The notes below the pieces were generated by a model. That model was given only the letters and a program-made list of their open reading frames with translations. It searched no databases and had not been told where the DNA came from. The translations under genes and the position numbers were made by a program. A DNA stretch of 64,000 nt from Lytechinus pictus. Taxonomy: Eukaryota > Echinodermata > Echinoidea > Temnopleuroida > Toxopneustidae. The stretch spans positions 40,089,920-40,153,919 of the forward strand of contig NC_087247.1 in assembly GCF_037042905.1 (NCBI RefSeq), in the 5' to 3' direction. Below, piece after piece: positions 26,001 through 38,491 of this stretch. Each line of letters opens with the position of its first letter. Positions within the stretch are counted from its first letter, which is position 1.

Positions 26001-27888
26001 CAAAATTAGCTCTTTTTTAGATATAAAAAATACTGCAAGCCACATCACAAATAAATCTTACAGAAACACGAAAATCATTCTTAGGGCTTATTCATATATA
26101 TTTATTTCAAGATGATCATGTGCACCTAAATATACAACTGAAATACCACAAATCATTATAAATGTACAACTCTCAAATGTTTGGTGTTTTTATTTGTGTT
26201 TAATTAATTGCCACTGCAAAATATTGGTTGAATGAATATCTATAGTAGATAGTAAACAACTCTCATTTTAGGTGATAGCTTTGCAGTGTGTTATTTATTT
26301 GCACTTCACTCTAATACTCCAAAAGGACATAGATGAATTAGTCTGATAAAAAATGATTAACTTTGAGAATTGAAACAATTGACATTTTATATGAATATTA
26401 ACTTTTGGGCCAAGTAAACATATTCTTGATATAAATGAATCACAGAAAATTGGATCTAGCATCAAATAAATGCATGGGTGTTAAAATGTAGATCAACATG
26501 CATTTTTTTCTAGTATCCTACCTTCAACTTTCTCCCTGAGGATTTCAAAATATGACCACTTTTTTCCGGGTTTAAAATCAACAAACCTTAAATTTAAGTT
26601 ATCATACAAGTAGTGGTATTTATTGCACATTCATTCCTTTGATTTATTTTATTCGCTTCATTTTTTGGGGGGGGGGGGGTGGGAGAGAGATTATTCTGGA
26701 AAAATACAGCATCTTAACAAATGTATGCAAATATACACCCTGAAATGTCAATGAAATCAAATGAATGAATGAAATTAAATGGATGAATGAAAACAATCAA
26801 CTACACCTGTAATGAACACAGTATTATGGGCAATCTCTAGCAGCCCCCACATCACACACAACTACAGCATACACGCGTGTAATTAAAATGAAGACACCTT
26901 GCATCATCAGTACTACAATCATATCTAATTAATTTGAGGATTTACTGCATTAATTACAGTACACCCTCAGTGTCAGAATTCAATAAACACAGTGTAAACC
27001 TGATAAAACCATTCCATCTCATGGTCTATTCACCATTCCAATATGTCATTAACCTCTCTTTAACAAAATGGCTGCGTGGTCGCTTCTCTTTCCTTATTTC
27101 TAAGTGAACAGAGTAAAGTTGATTGTCTCTGCTTCAGTGGATTACCTAAAGATGCCTACCGGTGGCCAGCCCCTACAGATAGGATTAGGCTTTTTACCCC
27201 AGCCGACCTACCAAGCCGTTGGTGGTAGTTAATATTCATATCTAATGAAAATGAGTCATACGTGTGCCCGGCTTGAGAGGGGGCATGGGCTAGGTTGCTG
27301 ATCATAAATAATGGGAAGAATTTATTGAAGCATGGAAGAATTATGTGCGGAGTATGAGTGGATTGGTAGTATCACTTGTACGAGTGCTGTGGCATTTCAT
27401 TGCAAAAGTGTTTTTTGTTCTGAATGAGCAGAAACCACTTGTAATGTTTGTATATTACAGTATATATTCTACATGCAACCAACATGAAGAGCTGAAGAAA
27501 ATAAATTAAAATGTCTGTCTCTCTCTCTCTTTCTCACACTCTCTCTCTCTCTCTTATAATCATAATACTACAGGTAAAAACTTAGAGAAATGCAAGAATG
27601 TTAACCACCAATTATGTTCAATTTGATTACACAATGCTATAGAATTGATATTTATGATAATTCATTTGTAAAGCTTAATCTGTTTCAAATAAACAAAGTC
27701 CCTGATTAATGATCTACAGTTTCAAATTAATTTAAAAAGTATATAGGTATATGATTAAAAGGTTGCCTTGGATCATAGTCTGTGTATACATAATTTTCAA
27801 AACAAATAGAAACAATGAAATGCTTCGACTTTTGTTATTTCACAGCTCTCTTATTATATTTTGTTTCAGCTTGTCATAATCAACTTAC
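23015..27888. other. Intron, no gene seen
   Basis: AT-rich intron of the longest ninjurin transcript with homopolymer C/G runs (about 24548, 26666) and a CT microsatellite (about 27516-27554). No additional phase-0 coding exon was found. Confidence 0.5.
27516..27554. repeat. (TC)n microsatellite
   Basis: CT/TC dinucleotide repeat with a CACACT interruption, about 320 bp from the ninjurin serine-rich exon. Confidence 0.9.
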
Positions 27889-28293
27889 CTGAGGAACTGG
27901 GGTAGCTGGAACACTCATTGCTGTCTCTACATCATACTCATTCTCCACAATATTCAGATGCCTTCTAACACTGCCTGGCTGAACAATCATAGATAGGGAA
28001 CGCCTGTGTACTCTACCCTTCTGAGAACCTAAGGTGCCTTTAGCTGAAGAGCTACCAGCACGACTGCCTGCTCGACTTGAGGTGGTGGAGCGCTTTGCTT
28101 CCAACAAGGGGCTTTCCTCGTCCGAGATTGGGGAGCCTGGGTGGGGGTAAGGATGTGCCTGAGGCCGGCCTAGTTGAACATGATGGGTGGACACATTGTC
28201 CTTGTTGCTCAGGGTACTATGTTTGCTGGATCCTTCTCCACCAAAACTGGAAGACTGGAGGGGCTCGCCGTTTTCCTCGTCAGCTGGAGAGCT
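27889..28293 (-). CDS. Ninjurin N-terminal serine-rich exon (135 codons)
   Basis: A 405-nt minus-strand exon lies between TTTTCAG and a consensus donor CAG|GTAAGT. It is in phase 0 at both ends and encodes 135 residues with no stop. The product is low-complexity and probably disordered: Ser/Gly/His-rich, with a SPISDEESPLLEAK segment holding an acidic di-leucine consensus (ESPLL preceded by Glu), an SRAGSRAGSSS run, a basic HRRSLS phospho-site-like motif and a C-terminal acidic NEYDVETAM. The phase fits the ninjurin exon at 8272 downstream and the ATG exon at 31123 upstream. The exon itself is well supported. That it belongs to ninjurin rests on strand, order and phase; family ninjurins usually have shorter N-termini. 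Confidence 0.75.
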
Positions 28294-31036
28294 CTGAAAA
28301 TAGAAATGATGTGCCTTAGAGTTTGGAAAAACATTCTGAAAGTTGGTAATTGGATTTAGCGGCTTAATCATTAATTACAAGAGGTATTTCCATTTGGAAG
28401 CAGAAGTCATTGCTTATTCAACAGTCAGGTGGATCCATTATAAGGCATGAATTTAACAGGTCATCAGCATGAGAAAATAGCACTTCTAATAGCAATGCAC
28501 TAATAATTAGCTAAATGGATTTGACAATTTTCCAAAATCATAATCTGGTTGCAAGACTTACTACCTTATGATATGAAATATATCTAGAGTATTTCAAATT
28601 CTCTTCAATGTGTCAGGGTATCTTCTCCTCTCAGTATACGATCCTCCCAATTCTATCTTTAGTACTTCATTATTTTGCATAGATCTTTGAGTCTCTCAAT
28701 TCCACTCACAACATTCAATATTTAATTTGAAATCATACTTGTTCTCTAGTAAGTGCTATTTACTTTAGTCCACAAAATGTGCACTTTTTTTCATCTACTC
28801 AACATTTTATTTCATCAGTTATATGATTTCTGTATATTGTGAACAGTGTGGTCTATTATACAACTATATGAACATATCCCTTTTATTATGAAACAGTTAA
28901 TGTACAATCTTCTATAAAATTCAAAAAAAAAATTGATGAAATACGTAACTAATATCCAGATACAAATATGTCATTATGTATCTTCCTCAGTATCTCTTTC
29001 ATGCAGTTTTGGTCTTCTCATCTGAAAATCAGTTGGAGTTGAAATTCGGCACTGTGTTTACCAAGTATCTTTTCAATAGCCTTTTTCTCCCCATGTTCAT
29101 ATTTCATCACACTGTGGAACAGACTATCACAGTGGCCCGTATTCTGAAGTCTGGTTTAACTTAGACTATGGTCTAACTCTGTGCTAAAATTATGGGGAGC
29201 CAAAAATTCAAAAATTTGGTTTATATTGTATATTTCTTATGTTTACTATTTCATTTTCTTTTGCTTTCATAATGAAGAAAAATAGTTCAGATATCATTCC
29301 CAGATAATTATGAAGAATTTGAGTGTCAAATGAGTTAATATAGTAGATTTGCACTGTTACAGATGTGTGCCCAAATTGGCTATCCATAGTTAACCACAAC
29401 TTAAAACCAGGGTTTGATTTAAACCCCAGTTCATAATATGGGCCAGTGGGTTTAATTCACTGTAAACATTTATTTCCTTTATCATGAAAGAGTGACTCCT
29501 TTGATATAAACTAACACATTTTGTACACAGTGTGTGTATACTTGCACATAATGGATTCAAAGATAGTCTTATATGACCACACATATATATGGTCACACTG
29601 TCATGAATTTGCATACATACGTGGGGTATACAGTATATAAAAATTCTAAACTCCATTTCATGTGTGGGTTTATACACAATATAAGACAAACTGGCTATAT
29701 ACAGTGTTGAAAAAATAAACTATATTCTCTCAATGTCCCACATTGTTCCAAAGTGTGGCAATGCTCCTGCAACAATGTTGAATGTTCACACCACTAACTA
29801 GATGGCATGTGCAAACACTTTCACTCCTCATTTCCAGTAAGTTAAGATATTATTCACACATAGGATATTTAGTATTATTTAGTATATTTGAATATTATAA
29901 AAAGTTATATTCTAATTCCAATAATGAGCTTTTCAAATACATTTCTAAAAATCATGCTCCTGAAGGCATGGTAGATGCCTAGACTTTCTACAGTACTAGC
30001 ACTTGCAGGAAACAATAACTTGTTCTAAACCCCATCCTATGAACCAAAGTTCTATTGATGAAGGAAATAATGTAATAGGTCATTGCACAATACAACACTG
30101 GATTTACTCGTTTGGCTTTTTAAATAATTTATTTTTATTTGGAGGGAGGCATTTACCCTTCTATATATACATATACCAGTCCACTATGACATATCAGTGG
30201 ATCAGAGGCACTGATCTTGGGGATGGCAGCCCCTCCCCATTAAAATATTTTAGGGGGCAAACACTGATTTGCCCCCTCCCCCTCAATAATTCTGACACCA
30301 TGAAAAATGTATAATATGCAATGGATTTAAATGTTGTAAAAGGCATTGGAAACCACTATAAAACCATTAAACTTGGCATAACAAATACTTAAAACATAAA
30401 ATCATCAATTTCTTCTGCTTTGCAGATGAAATTCTTCATTATTTTTGGCACTCAATTTCTGAAAATATTTTCACTTTTGCCCCCCCCCCCCCCAATTTGA
30501 AACATGGATCAACGTCCTTACCCATGGATACATCTTACATGTTGTATGTCATTTAATCCTTACAATTTCATCTTTTTAGTTCCCTCCTCAATCTCTTTTG
30601 ACCATGCTCAATCTCAATTATTCCCCCCCCCCCCCATAATTTTTCTGATTTTTTTTTCCTTTTTCTGACTGCCTCCATCACAAAAATTAATACAATTAAT
30701 AAATCATCAAAACAGCCTTCAATTTAATACAAAATGTATCTGAATTTCTGCTTCCAATTAATTTCCATGCCAATTATAATACCATACTTCAATAACTAGT
30801 AATCCCAATATTGCAAAGTGAATTAAAAGAATACTTCCCCCCCCCCCCCACCCACACACACACATCACTACCACCCAGGCCAGGTGATCTTTTGTTGATC
30901 CTGTGTCAAGTAGTGAAGAGAACCATTTTCTGCACACTATCTTGGAATAGTTCATTCCATACCCATTCATACATTTCTTGATATACTGTAAACAAGCACC
31001 TCACGAAATGAATCAGTATGAATAAGGCATTCTTAC
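28294..31036. other. Intron between the first two exons of the long ninjurin
   Basis: Contains a foldback MITE (29132-29444) and several poly-C runs (about 30481-30493, 30624-30636, 30838-30849). No coding exon was seen. Confidence 0.55.
29132..29444. mobile_element. Foldback MITE
   Basis: The left end GGCCCGTATTCTGAAGTCTG is inverted at the right end (CCCCAGTTCATAATATGGGCC), with the inner GGTTTAA/TTAAACC also paired. It is about 310 bp with no coding capacity. Ends with the 'GTATTCTGAA' theme are shared loosely with the 13.1-kb foldback. Confidence 0.65.
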
Positions 31037-31123
31037 CAACATCACTGGTGGCGAATCCCCCGATCCATCTACCAGCGACCCGCTTCCGTGCGGGGAGCTT
31101 TGGCGGCGAATCTCCTCCGTCAT
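31037..31123 (-). CDS. Ninjurin long-form first coding exon (29 codons)
   Basis: A minus-strand ATG at 31123 opens 29 codons (MTEEIRRQSSPHGSGSLVDG, then SGDSPPVML) ending at TTG|GTAAGA in phase 0. An in-frame TAA lies upstream. The phase matches the serine-rich exon at 28293, and also the ninjurin exon at 8272 if the serine-rich exon is skipped. The predicted proteins are 281 aa with the serine-rich exon and 146 aa without it. The start context is weak (C at -3). GC-rich sequence upstream (about 31560-31640) is consistent with a promoter. Confidence 0.65.
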
Positions 31124-31700
31124 GCGTTGAGATTTAATGAGTGTGATGGAAAACACTGTTGCTATTTAACATTAGATCAGGTCCTTAAAATCGTTATTTC
31201 TTGGAGAATCAATTTAAGATTCGAGTATCTCTTTTGCTTAGATTGTCTATAGAATCACTCTATATCGGTTACTCAGCAAACAAGTGAATACAGATCCCGG
31301 TACAGATTTCATCTCACGCGCCCGACTCACTGCCTGGTCCCATCTACTACATCGGCACAGTACATCACAGCATGATTGTACTGAGTGAGCTCGGAAAACA
31401 GTACAATATTATATCCTCAATAGTAATTAGTTTTCTTTCCTTTCCTTCCTTTCCCCTTTCCTCCCTTTTCTTTAGTTCTGTTCGCTGTTTCTCTTTCATC
31501 TCTTGCGAATTTCTAAGTGTGTTTGTTTGTTAGTGCGATCTTCATTTCATTTCAGTTGTGTGTACGTGTGTTGCCGGGGTGTGTTGGTGGGGGAGCGGAG
31601 GGGGCGGCCCCGGAGGCCGGGGCGGCTCGACCCATAGCCTTTTTGCCGTATCAATATAGCCTTTTTTCCAGTTTCATTATTGAATCATTCAGCAATGTGA
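31124..31700 (-). promoter_or_regulatory. Putative promoter/5' UTR region of the long ninjurin
   Basis: Sequence immediately upstream of the first ATG. It includes a pyrimidine-rich stretch (about 31430-31480) and a GC-rich patch (about 31590-31630) with a self-complementary GGCCCCGGAGGCCGGGGC hairpin, unusual in this AT-rich window. Assigned by position and composition only. Confidence 0.3.
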
Positions 31701-31710
31701 TAATCATGCA

Positions 31711-31941
31711 CTCTAAATTCCAAGAATTTGAAATAAATCCAGATCGGCTGTGAATAGTGACCAGCCGAATATTAGATAGGCTATAGATTTAAACCTTGTT
31801 GATTTAAATATAAATCTAGGAGATTCGAATTTAAATCTTAATCTGAGATTTAAAAGTTAATGCTTAAGATTTTAAATGATAATAATAATGACAATTTCAA
31901 AATTCGGCTGATCACTATTCACAGCCGATCTGGAATTTAGA
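31711..31941. mobile_element. ~230-bp palindromic MITE
   Basis: AGATCGGCTGTGAATAGTGA followed by CCAGCCGAAT (31741-31770) is inverted almost perfectly at about 31901-31930. Flanking CTCTAAATTCC / GGAATTTAGAG extends the arms. The interior is made of AT-rich TTTAAATCT-type repeats. Confidence 0.8.
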
Positions 31942-32344
31942 GAATGAAATTTATTTTTGGGAATCTATATATTATGTGAAAAACAATTATGATTTCAAAT
32001 ATATGCCTTTGTAAATTGTTATTTTATGTTATTGCATGTTAATGACGACTAAGTAGGGGTAGACCTACTGTAGGCCTATATGAGATCGCCTGTGCGATTT
32101 GTAAATGTATTTATATTGTTACATTTTGCATTGCTTTCGTGATTAACTTAATACATTATTATTGCATAAGAATACCCAACTATTTTACGTGTACACTATC
32201 TACATGTAGTATAGGCAGGCCTATACTCGATGAATGAAAATAGGCTTTTGCCTTTGTTCACATCTATTTTTAATAAAGAAAGTTTGAAGGCGAATCAAAC
32301 TGACTTAGGACCTATATAGTTTAGATTTACCAAACGAAGAAAAT

Positions 32345-33124
32345 TAAATAAGTTCATAAGTTCATAGGTTCATAGGTTCATTTTATTTGTCTTCCAACTT
32401 TGAGTTTGAATACATGACAAACATATAAGTGTGTATGAAACAATGAGCAGAGTACATGATAAAACAGGTATATATAAAACAGAGTATGCAGAAAACATTG
32501 TTTTTAAATACATTATACAGCTTAAGACAGAAAAGAAATAATTTTAAAGGAAGACGAGGAGACCTAAGTGAAGCAATGCTTGTAAATTAAGGTTCCTCAT
32601 TACGAATTCAAAGAACATTGGATAAACAACAAAGAAATGGCAATATAATATAATATGATAACTAAAGAGAGAGGAGGGGAGAGAAGAGGGACACATTTAT
32701 GTACAAAAGGGACAAAAGAGGGGACATGAGGACAGAGACCAGCCAGGCCCGGGAAAGGGGGGGGGGTGTTAAGTATTGATAATTTAGCATTAACTGATAA
32801 ATAACACACGAAAAATAGGCTTTACGAATCACTTCCATAGTTACTCAGTAAATAAGATTTCAATTTTCGTTTAAACACTGTAGAATTGACAGCATGTGTA
32901 ATGTCAGGGCCAAGTGCATTCCAAAACCTGGGTCCAGTGCAAACTAGAGTGCCCAAAGTGAACTTTGTTCTGGCACGAGATATATGGAGAGTGGAAGATT
33001 GTCTAGTATTGTAATTGTGTACTTGACTATTTTTCTTAAATATCAGTGCCAGGGCTGATGGGGAGAGAGTGGATTTCGTGTTTGAGTCACCGATTTGAGG
33101 ACCTTGGGCCATCTCTAGGCTCAT
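32345..33124 (-). mobile_element. LINE 3' fragment, reverse orientation
   Basis: The minus-strand frame 33124-32822 encodes a C-terminal piece typical of Jockey/CR1-group ORF2, with VHNYNTRQSS, GPRFWNALGPDI and FKRKLKSYLL. A 3' tail runs down to a GTTCATAG tandem repeat near 32350-32380, the expected 3' microsatellite. It is 5'-truncated, with no reverse transcriptase core. Confidence 0.8.
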
Positions 33125-33905
33125 TAAACTATGCTTTCTAAATGAATTTTGATTTCGATGAATGCAATAATCCCATTATTAACAATGTGCCTCGATGTCC
33201 CCCCCCCAAAAAAAAAAAAAAAAAACAGTTCTGAAATTTATTTGTAAGATTAGACCCTATATACCGTGATGATAACTACTTCTAATTTCAACAATGATTA
33301 TTTTATTTTTCTAGAGAGGCTTTGCAAAATTATTTTCTTGGGATAAAGCCTTTATCTGATCATGGCGAAGCTCCTTTAATCTAGATTAAGACAATTTAGC
33401 CTCTCAGTCTCAAGTCATCCCAACCATTCGGAACCACTCCAATTCCTCATGGAGGGAGACTCCTGGCCATGAAGGGGCCCAAGCAGCCGCGGTCACCCCA
33501 TTGCCGGGCCCCATTGGCTAAGCAAGGAGGGAAAGGGAGGAAGAAAAAGAAGAAAAGTGAAAAGGAAGAAGAGGAGAAATAAGAAGAAAACAAAAAGATG
33601 CATGATTGTGAAATTATAGCAAGACGCGGATCCATCTGGATTGGACACAATAGTTTTGAGAGGCCGATTATTGTGCCAAAACAATAAACAATAATTATGG
33701 CCCCTAAAATGGTATTATGTCGAACTGATATGGCCGGTGGATCCGCACCTCCCCCCCCCCTCCCTCTCGCTTCTAAACAGTCTGCAGACTCGCCCCTGGA
33801 TCGTTCGGAGAGCATTGTGATTCTGTTCAAGGTCTTTGGTCTGAAAGCTACAGGGCGCCATCCGCGGTGAATACTTGCACCATAGAGATATTTTTATTAT
33901 TCTAC

Positions 33906-34200
33906 ATTCAATTCAATTCAACATTTATTTCCAAAGATAAAAGCATTAATACAATTTAAAAAAAAATTAACAACACAATGGAGGTAGCAACTCTGAAAGC
34001 AGTGCTTTTGACGAGTGCACCGTGACATAATAGACAATAAAGACATACTACAAAAAAAACTTATCCATAAAAAGTACATTACATAATAAGGGAAACAAAC
34101 AAAAAAGAAAACAAATCAGGCCACCTTTATATACATTGTATCAAATTAAATAGTAAACAAATCGTCAAACCAATCAACCCACAACTGTAACTGGACCTTG
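33906..34200 (-). mobile_element. Probable LINE 3' tail, reverse orientation
   Basis: Begins with TTCAATTCAATTCAA, the reverse of the (TTGAA)n tail that ends the sense LINE at 36.2 kb, followed by A-rich 3' UTR-like sequence. No protein-coding remnant was recognised. Confidence 0.45.
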
Positions 34201-34767
34201 AATTTATTTGTAATATCTCATTAAGTGGAGTGGTGGGGCTAGATGCTCAAAATGTGACGTCATTTTTTCTCAGTAGAGTTGAACAATCCAAACTCCCTCT
34301 TTTTCCCAAATTTTGTCCCCCCCTCCCCCTATTACTTTAAACATAATAGGGGCAGCATGTTCAATGATATATTATGTCTGATTTATTGTCAAAATGTACT
34401 TGTTATATTCATGTTATATTATATTGTTATGTAGAATAAAAGTATAAAAGTATAAATCAAATCTAATCACCCCTGCTTCATGCATGTATATTTCGCGAGT
34501 GAGGGATTCCGAAAAAAAAAATTAAATAAGAAGTTGTTTAGGGTGAATTACTATTAACAGGGCATCCTCTCCCTTGTAGTAATTTTGTTTGTTGATTAGA
34601 ACGTGAGAGTCGACCTACACTATAGCCTACAAAGGCGGGCCAGATAAATATTTTCATCCATATTTCCCCCGACAGGCCGCTAAAAAATATTTGTTGTTGT
34701 TGGCCTTTTAAAAGGTAGGCCTACTCCTATGATTAGTCCTTAGTAAAGAATTAAGCTACATCTTTGA

Positions 34768-36246
34768 TTTATTTTTACAAACATTTCTTATAGATCTATC
34801 TAAAGCTTTCGATTCTATGGACCATTCATTACTTTTATTTAAACTTAATCAATATGGAGTTCGAGGGATCGCGTTAGACTGGTTTAGGGATTATCTTTTA
34901 AATAGGGTTCAACATACATTTGTCCACGGTGTCTTATCTTCTTCATTGAATGTTTCCGTTGGGGTACCGCAAGGATCAATTTTAGGCCCCTTGTTATTTC
35001 TTTTATATATAAACGACCTTTGTAAATCATCTAATTTGTTAACCTTTTATCAATTTGCTGATGACACAAGTATTTTTTATTCTTCTAAAGATTTAAATAA
35101 TACCATCTACATCCTGAACAATGAACTCCAAAATGTTTCCGATTGGTTGAAAGCAAATAAGTTGTCCCTGAATATCAATAAAACTAGATGCATCTATTAA
35201 AAAAAAAAAAATCTTTAACACGAACCCATACTGACAAATCTTATAATTATAATCCAATTGACAACGCTCATATTCACATTTATATCGACAATAAACGTAT
35301 CGAATTAAGTAATTCCATTAACTTTTTAGGTGTCACATTGGATAATCTTTAGAGTTTTAAGTACCATATGATAAATGTATTACATAAGATAAATAGGAAT
35401 ACTGGTTTAATTTACAAACTTAAGCATAGTTTACTTCATAAAAATCTGATAACTCTATACCATTCCATAATTTTCCCTTATTTAAAATATTGCAATATTG
35501 TCTGGGCTACCAATGTTACCTCATATGAATTGGACTCAATATTCAAAATTCAAAAGAAATGTTTAAGAATAATTACCAATTCCCATTACCTAGCACCATC
35601 CGCACCTTTATTTAAGAAATTGTCTTTACTTAATATATATGATATTAGTAAGCAAGAACTCGCAATATTTATGTATAAGTACAAGAAGAGGTTGTTACCC
35701 ACTCCTTTATCAGATCTTTTTCAATACAATAATCAAGTTCATAATCATAATACCCGTTCTTCCAATAAATTTCATTTATGGTCCATCAAGTCTAGTCACG
35801 AAGCTAATCATTGAGTTATGTAGGTCCCAAACAATGGAATGAGATTCCCCAAATAATAACTAATTCACAATTTATATCATCCTTTAGAAAACAGTACAAA
35901 ATTTTTCTAGTAAATGATTATTAATTTTCGCAGTTGATATCAATGCATTACTTGTACCATATCTACCCCCCCCTTCGATTCGTGTCTTTTTGTATTCTTT
36001 GTTGTTGTTTTTTTCCTCCTTTTTCCTACATTGTATTTACTATAATGATATGACATTCTGTTTTTTTACATTCAATATTGTTGTCGTTTTACTATGTTTT
36101 GGCGATCCAGCCTTACAGGTTTCTTATAACCTTCATTGGAAAGCCACGCAATTTATTTTATTATCTAATGACATTATTTGATATTTCTTTGTATTTTTAT
36201 CCTATTTTGCGAAATAAAGATTGAATTGAATTGAATTGAATTGAAT
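34768..36246 (+). mobile_element. Non-LTR retrotransposon (LINE) ORF2 fragment, inactivated
   Basis: Reads through reverse transcriptase in the sense direction. 34817-35200 encodes the fingers/palm part (DLSKAFDSMDHSLL just upstream and into the frame, GVPQGSILGPLLFLLYINDL, QFADDTSIFY with the catalytic FADD). 35368-35814 encodes the thumb/C-terminal part (YHSIIFPYLKYCNIVWA, NHNTRSSNKFHL). The frame is broken by stops at about 35198 and 35352. The element ends in a (TTGAA)n tail after AATAAAGA at about 36210-36246. It is 5'-truncated, with no endonuclease present. It belongs to the Jockey/CR1-like group by tail and motifs; exact clade is not assigned. Confidence 0.9.
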
Positions 36247-36394
36247 TTCTCATTAAGCCTAAATTTCATGTATTTAGACAGGAAAATTAAACATTTCTGA
36301 GCAGTTTTGTAGTCATGAAAAAGATGCGTACTATATCATACTGACCTTATAAGGGTTTTATTAAGGATTTCTTTTAGTGACTATGAATTGTATA

Positions 36395-36830
36395 CATATT
36401 TCATCGATCGAATATAAATAAATAATGCGAGCGCGAATCGCGAGCTGAAAATTTTGAATATTCCGATCTGAAAACTGGACATTTTAAGCACTTTTGTAAC
36501 AATGAGCAGGAAGGATGTCCTATACTTAAAAATTGATGAGATCGCGAAGCATGAGCCTATACAAATTTGATTTTCTAACGTAAAATGCTTATACTTCAGA
36601 AATGGTATCTAATTTTGAAAAAAGTACATTATTTTTATTTCATTGCGAAAAAGTTTTTTTCTTTCATTTTGAAAAAGGGCATTTTGGTCCTACTAAAGAT
36701 TTTGGAGGGACAAGTGCCCTGTTCGGCCGACCCTGTACTATACAGTATGGGCCAGTGGCATAAATCCGGTCCGAGGGGGGGGGGGTTAGGTGGTGGAAAA
36801 AACATTATATATAATTTTTTTTTTATATGG
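36395..36830 (-). repeat. Reverse copy of the 'GCGCTTCGCGCTCGC' repeat family
   Basis: GCGAGCGCGAATCGCGAGCTGAA (about 36426-36448), with following sequence related in reverse to the tandem array at 61.26-61.96 kb. It is followed by a TE-like end with a G12 run near 36774-36786. It is degraded. Confidence 0.5.
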
Positions 36831-37019
36831 GCCAACCGACAGAAAAATCAAGCGCTATTAAAAAAATAGGTCGCAAATAAAAAGGGGTGGAATAATTTCC
36901 TTTTGCTGACATTTTATTAGGCCTATTATGAGTCTCAATCGTATACTGCTTAATTTCCTATATACATGTAATAAAGTATGATCGAGCTCAGCGAGACTGT
37001 GAATTCATGGAGATTACGA

Positions 37020-37390
37020 GATATACGCAACAATATAAGAAGTGCCGAATATCATTGTATGCAGACGATACTTGTAGGCTATAATTTATTACCCTGGTAA
37101 GGCAACGCAAACTATTGAAAATGTAATAAATAATAAACTAATTAAGTGCTGCTTTTATTAATCATGTAAATATAGCTTGTTGATTTGTTTGATTTATATT
37201 GTAATTTATATTTTGATCAATAAAGATTGAACGAAAGAAAAAATGTTATAAAATCCGATTTGATACGTCTTTCAAAAGGGCTGAACTCAAACAAATTATT
37301 TCTCAATACTACAAAATGCAAGGTGTTAATTGGATCTAGAATCAAAGTTAAAGATAAAACACTTAATGTACATACATAATCGTACACTCT
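37020..37390 (+). mobile_element. LINE reverse transcriptase fragment
   Basis: A plus-strand remnant with SLYADDT (about 37057-37077) and, further on, LNSNKLFLNTTKCKVLIGSR (about 37283-37342). It is frameshifted and interrupted by an AT-rich segment containing AATAAAGATTGAACGAAAG. A MITE is inserted at its downstream end. Confidence 0.65.
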
Positions 37391-37586
37391 TAAAAATGTT
37401 GGGCAACACACTGTCCACGCAACTGGTTAAAACTTTATCCAATTCTTGGTAGTTTTAAACCAATAATGTGTGCTTTGGGTGAAAACTACAAAGTTTTGGT
37501 TAAAAACTATACCCAAAGTTTGATAATTTTTAAACCAATATTTATTGTTGTGCAAACAGTATGCTGCCCAACATTCTAAGAGTTTA
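37384..37586. mobile_element. MITE copy 1, 'CACTCTTAAAAATGTTGGGC' ends
   Basis: A ~200-bp element whose left end CACTCTTAAAAATGTTGGGC is inverted at the right end (GCCCAACATTCTAAGAGT). The interior is also self-complementary (GGTAGTTTTAAACCAATAAT / TTTTAAACCAATATT-like). A second copy lies at 38.49 kb. Confidence 0.8.
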
Positions 37587-37939
37587 GACAATAATCTTGA
37601 TCGGGATGAACATGAAAGATTTATCAAGCAATTATACCTTTTGAAAACTTATTATATACCAAAAAATATAGCACTATAGTGTTTTACAAAACAATATTAC
37701 AAAGTAAATTATTATGACGTTGTTTTAGAGAAACCTGGAGAAAACAAATCTGAAATGAAGCTCCAAATTTTACAATCAGACATAATTTGCTATTTTATCA
37801 TCATTTTAAAGGTTGATATACCTTAAATATCAGAATATATATACACACTCAGTTCACATGATGTATAAAATAGTTAATCAATATTACCCAGATTACTTGC
37901 TAAATTTATTTTAACTAAAGCACTTTAATTACAACGTGA

Positions 37940-38453
37940 GAAACTCATTCAAATTTTTTTTTACTGCCGAAATTAAGTACAAATTTCAAGGATAAGTGTT
38001 TTAGCTATATTGGAGCAAGATATTGAACTCCATTCCACAACACCTTAAACGCGAGTTAATTTACCAGAATTTCAAACTGAATATTGATAAGCGCATGCTT
38101 GACAAATCACGAGCCATTCATGACTACCTCCCCCCAAACTGTTTTATTTCATTTGTTATTATAGTTATTTATACCTCTATTATTTCTTTTTCGTTTTTTA
38201 CCCTCTATGTCATTTTAAGTTAGTATTTTTTAAAGTTACTTTATGTTATATAATTCATTTTGTTTATATGTAATTTGTATTTTTAGTTTGTATGTATATT
38301 ATTTGCCGTCATGATGATTGTTTTTTTTTATGTTTGGCAATTATGTTATTTTGAATTGTGTACATATCTGCACGGCCCTTTTGAAGAACAGTCTGCCGGC
38401 TGAGGTAGGCCCCGTGCTTAAATAAATGAAATGAAATTTAATTAAATGAAATG
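37940..38453 (+). mobile_element. LINE 3' fragment
   Basis: A plus-strand frame encodes NSIPQHLKRELIYQNFK and RAIHDYLP, a typical C-terminus of CR1/Jockey-like ORF2. The 3' UTR contains TGCCGGCTGAGGTAGGCCCC and a terminal (AAATGAAATG)n tail at about 38420-38453. Confidence 0.75.
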
Positions 38454-38491
38454 AAAAGGGATCAAAGTTTATGAATAAGTATAAACTCATG

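Noticed and set aside
33447-33830. 127-codon minus-strand frame with Phe/Ser/Leu-rich stretch
   Set aside because: The hydrophobic run is a purine-rich simple repeat read on the other strand, next to G/C-run element ends; no splice context.
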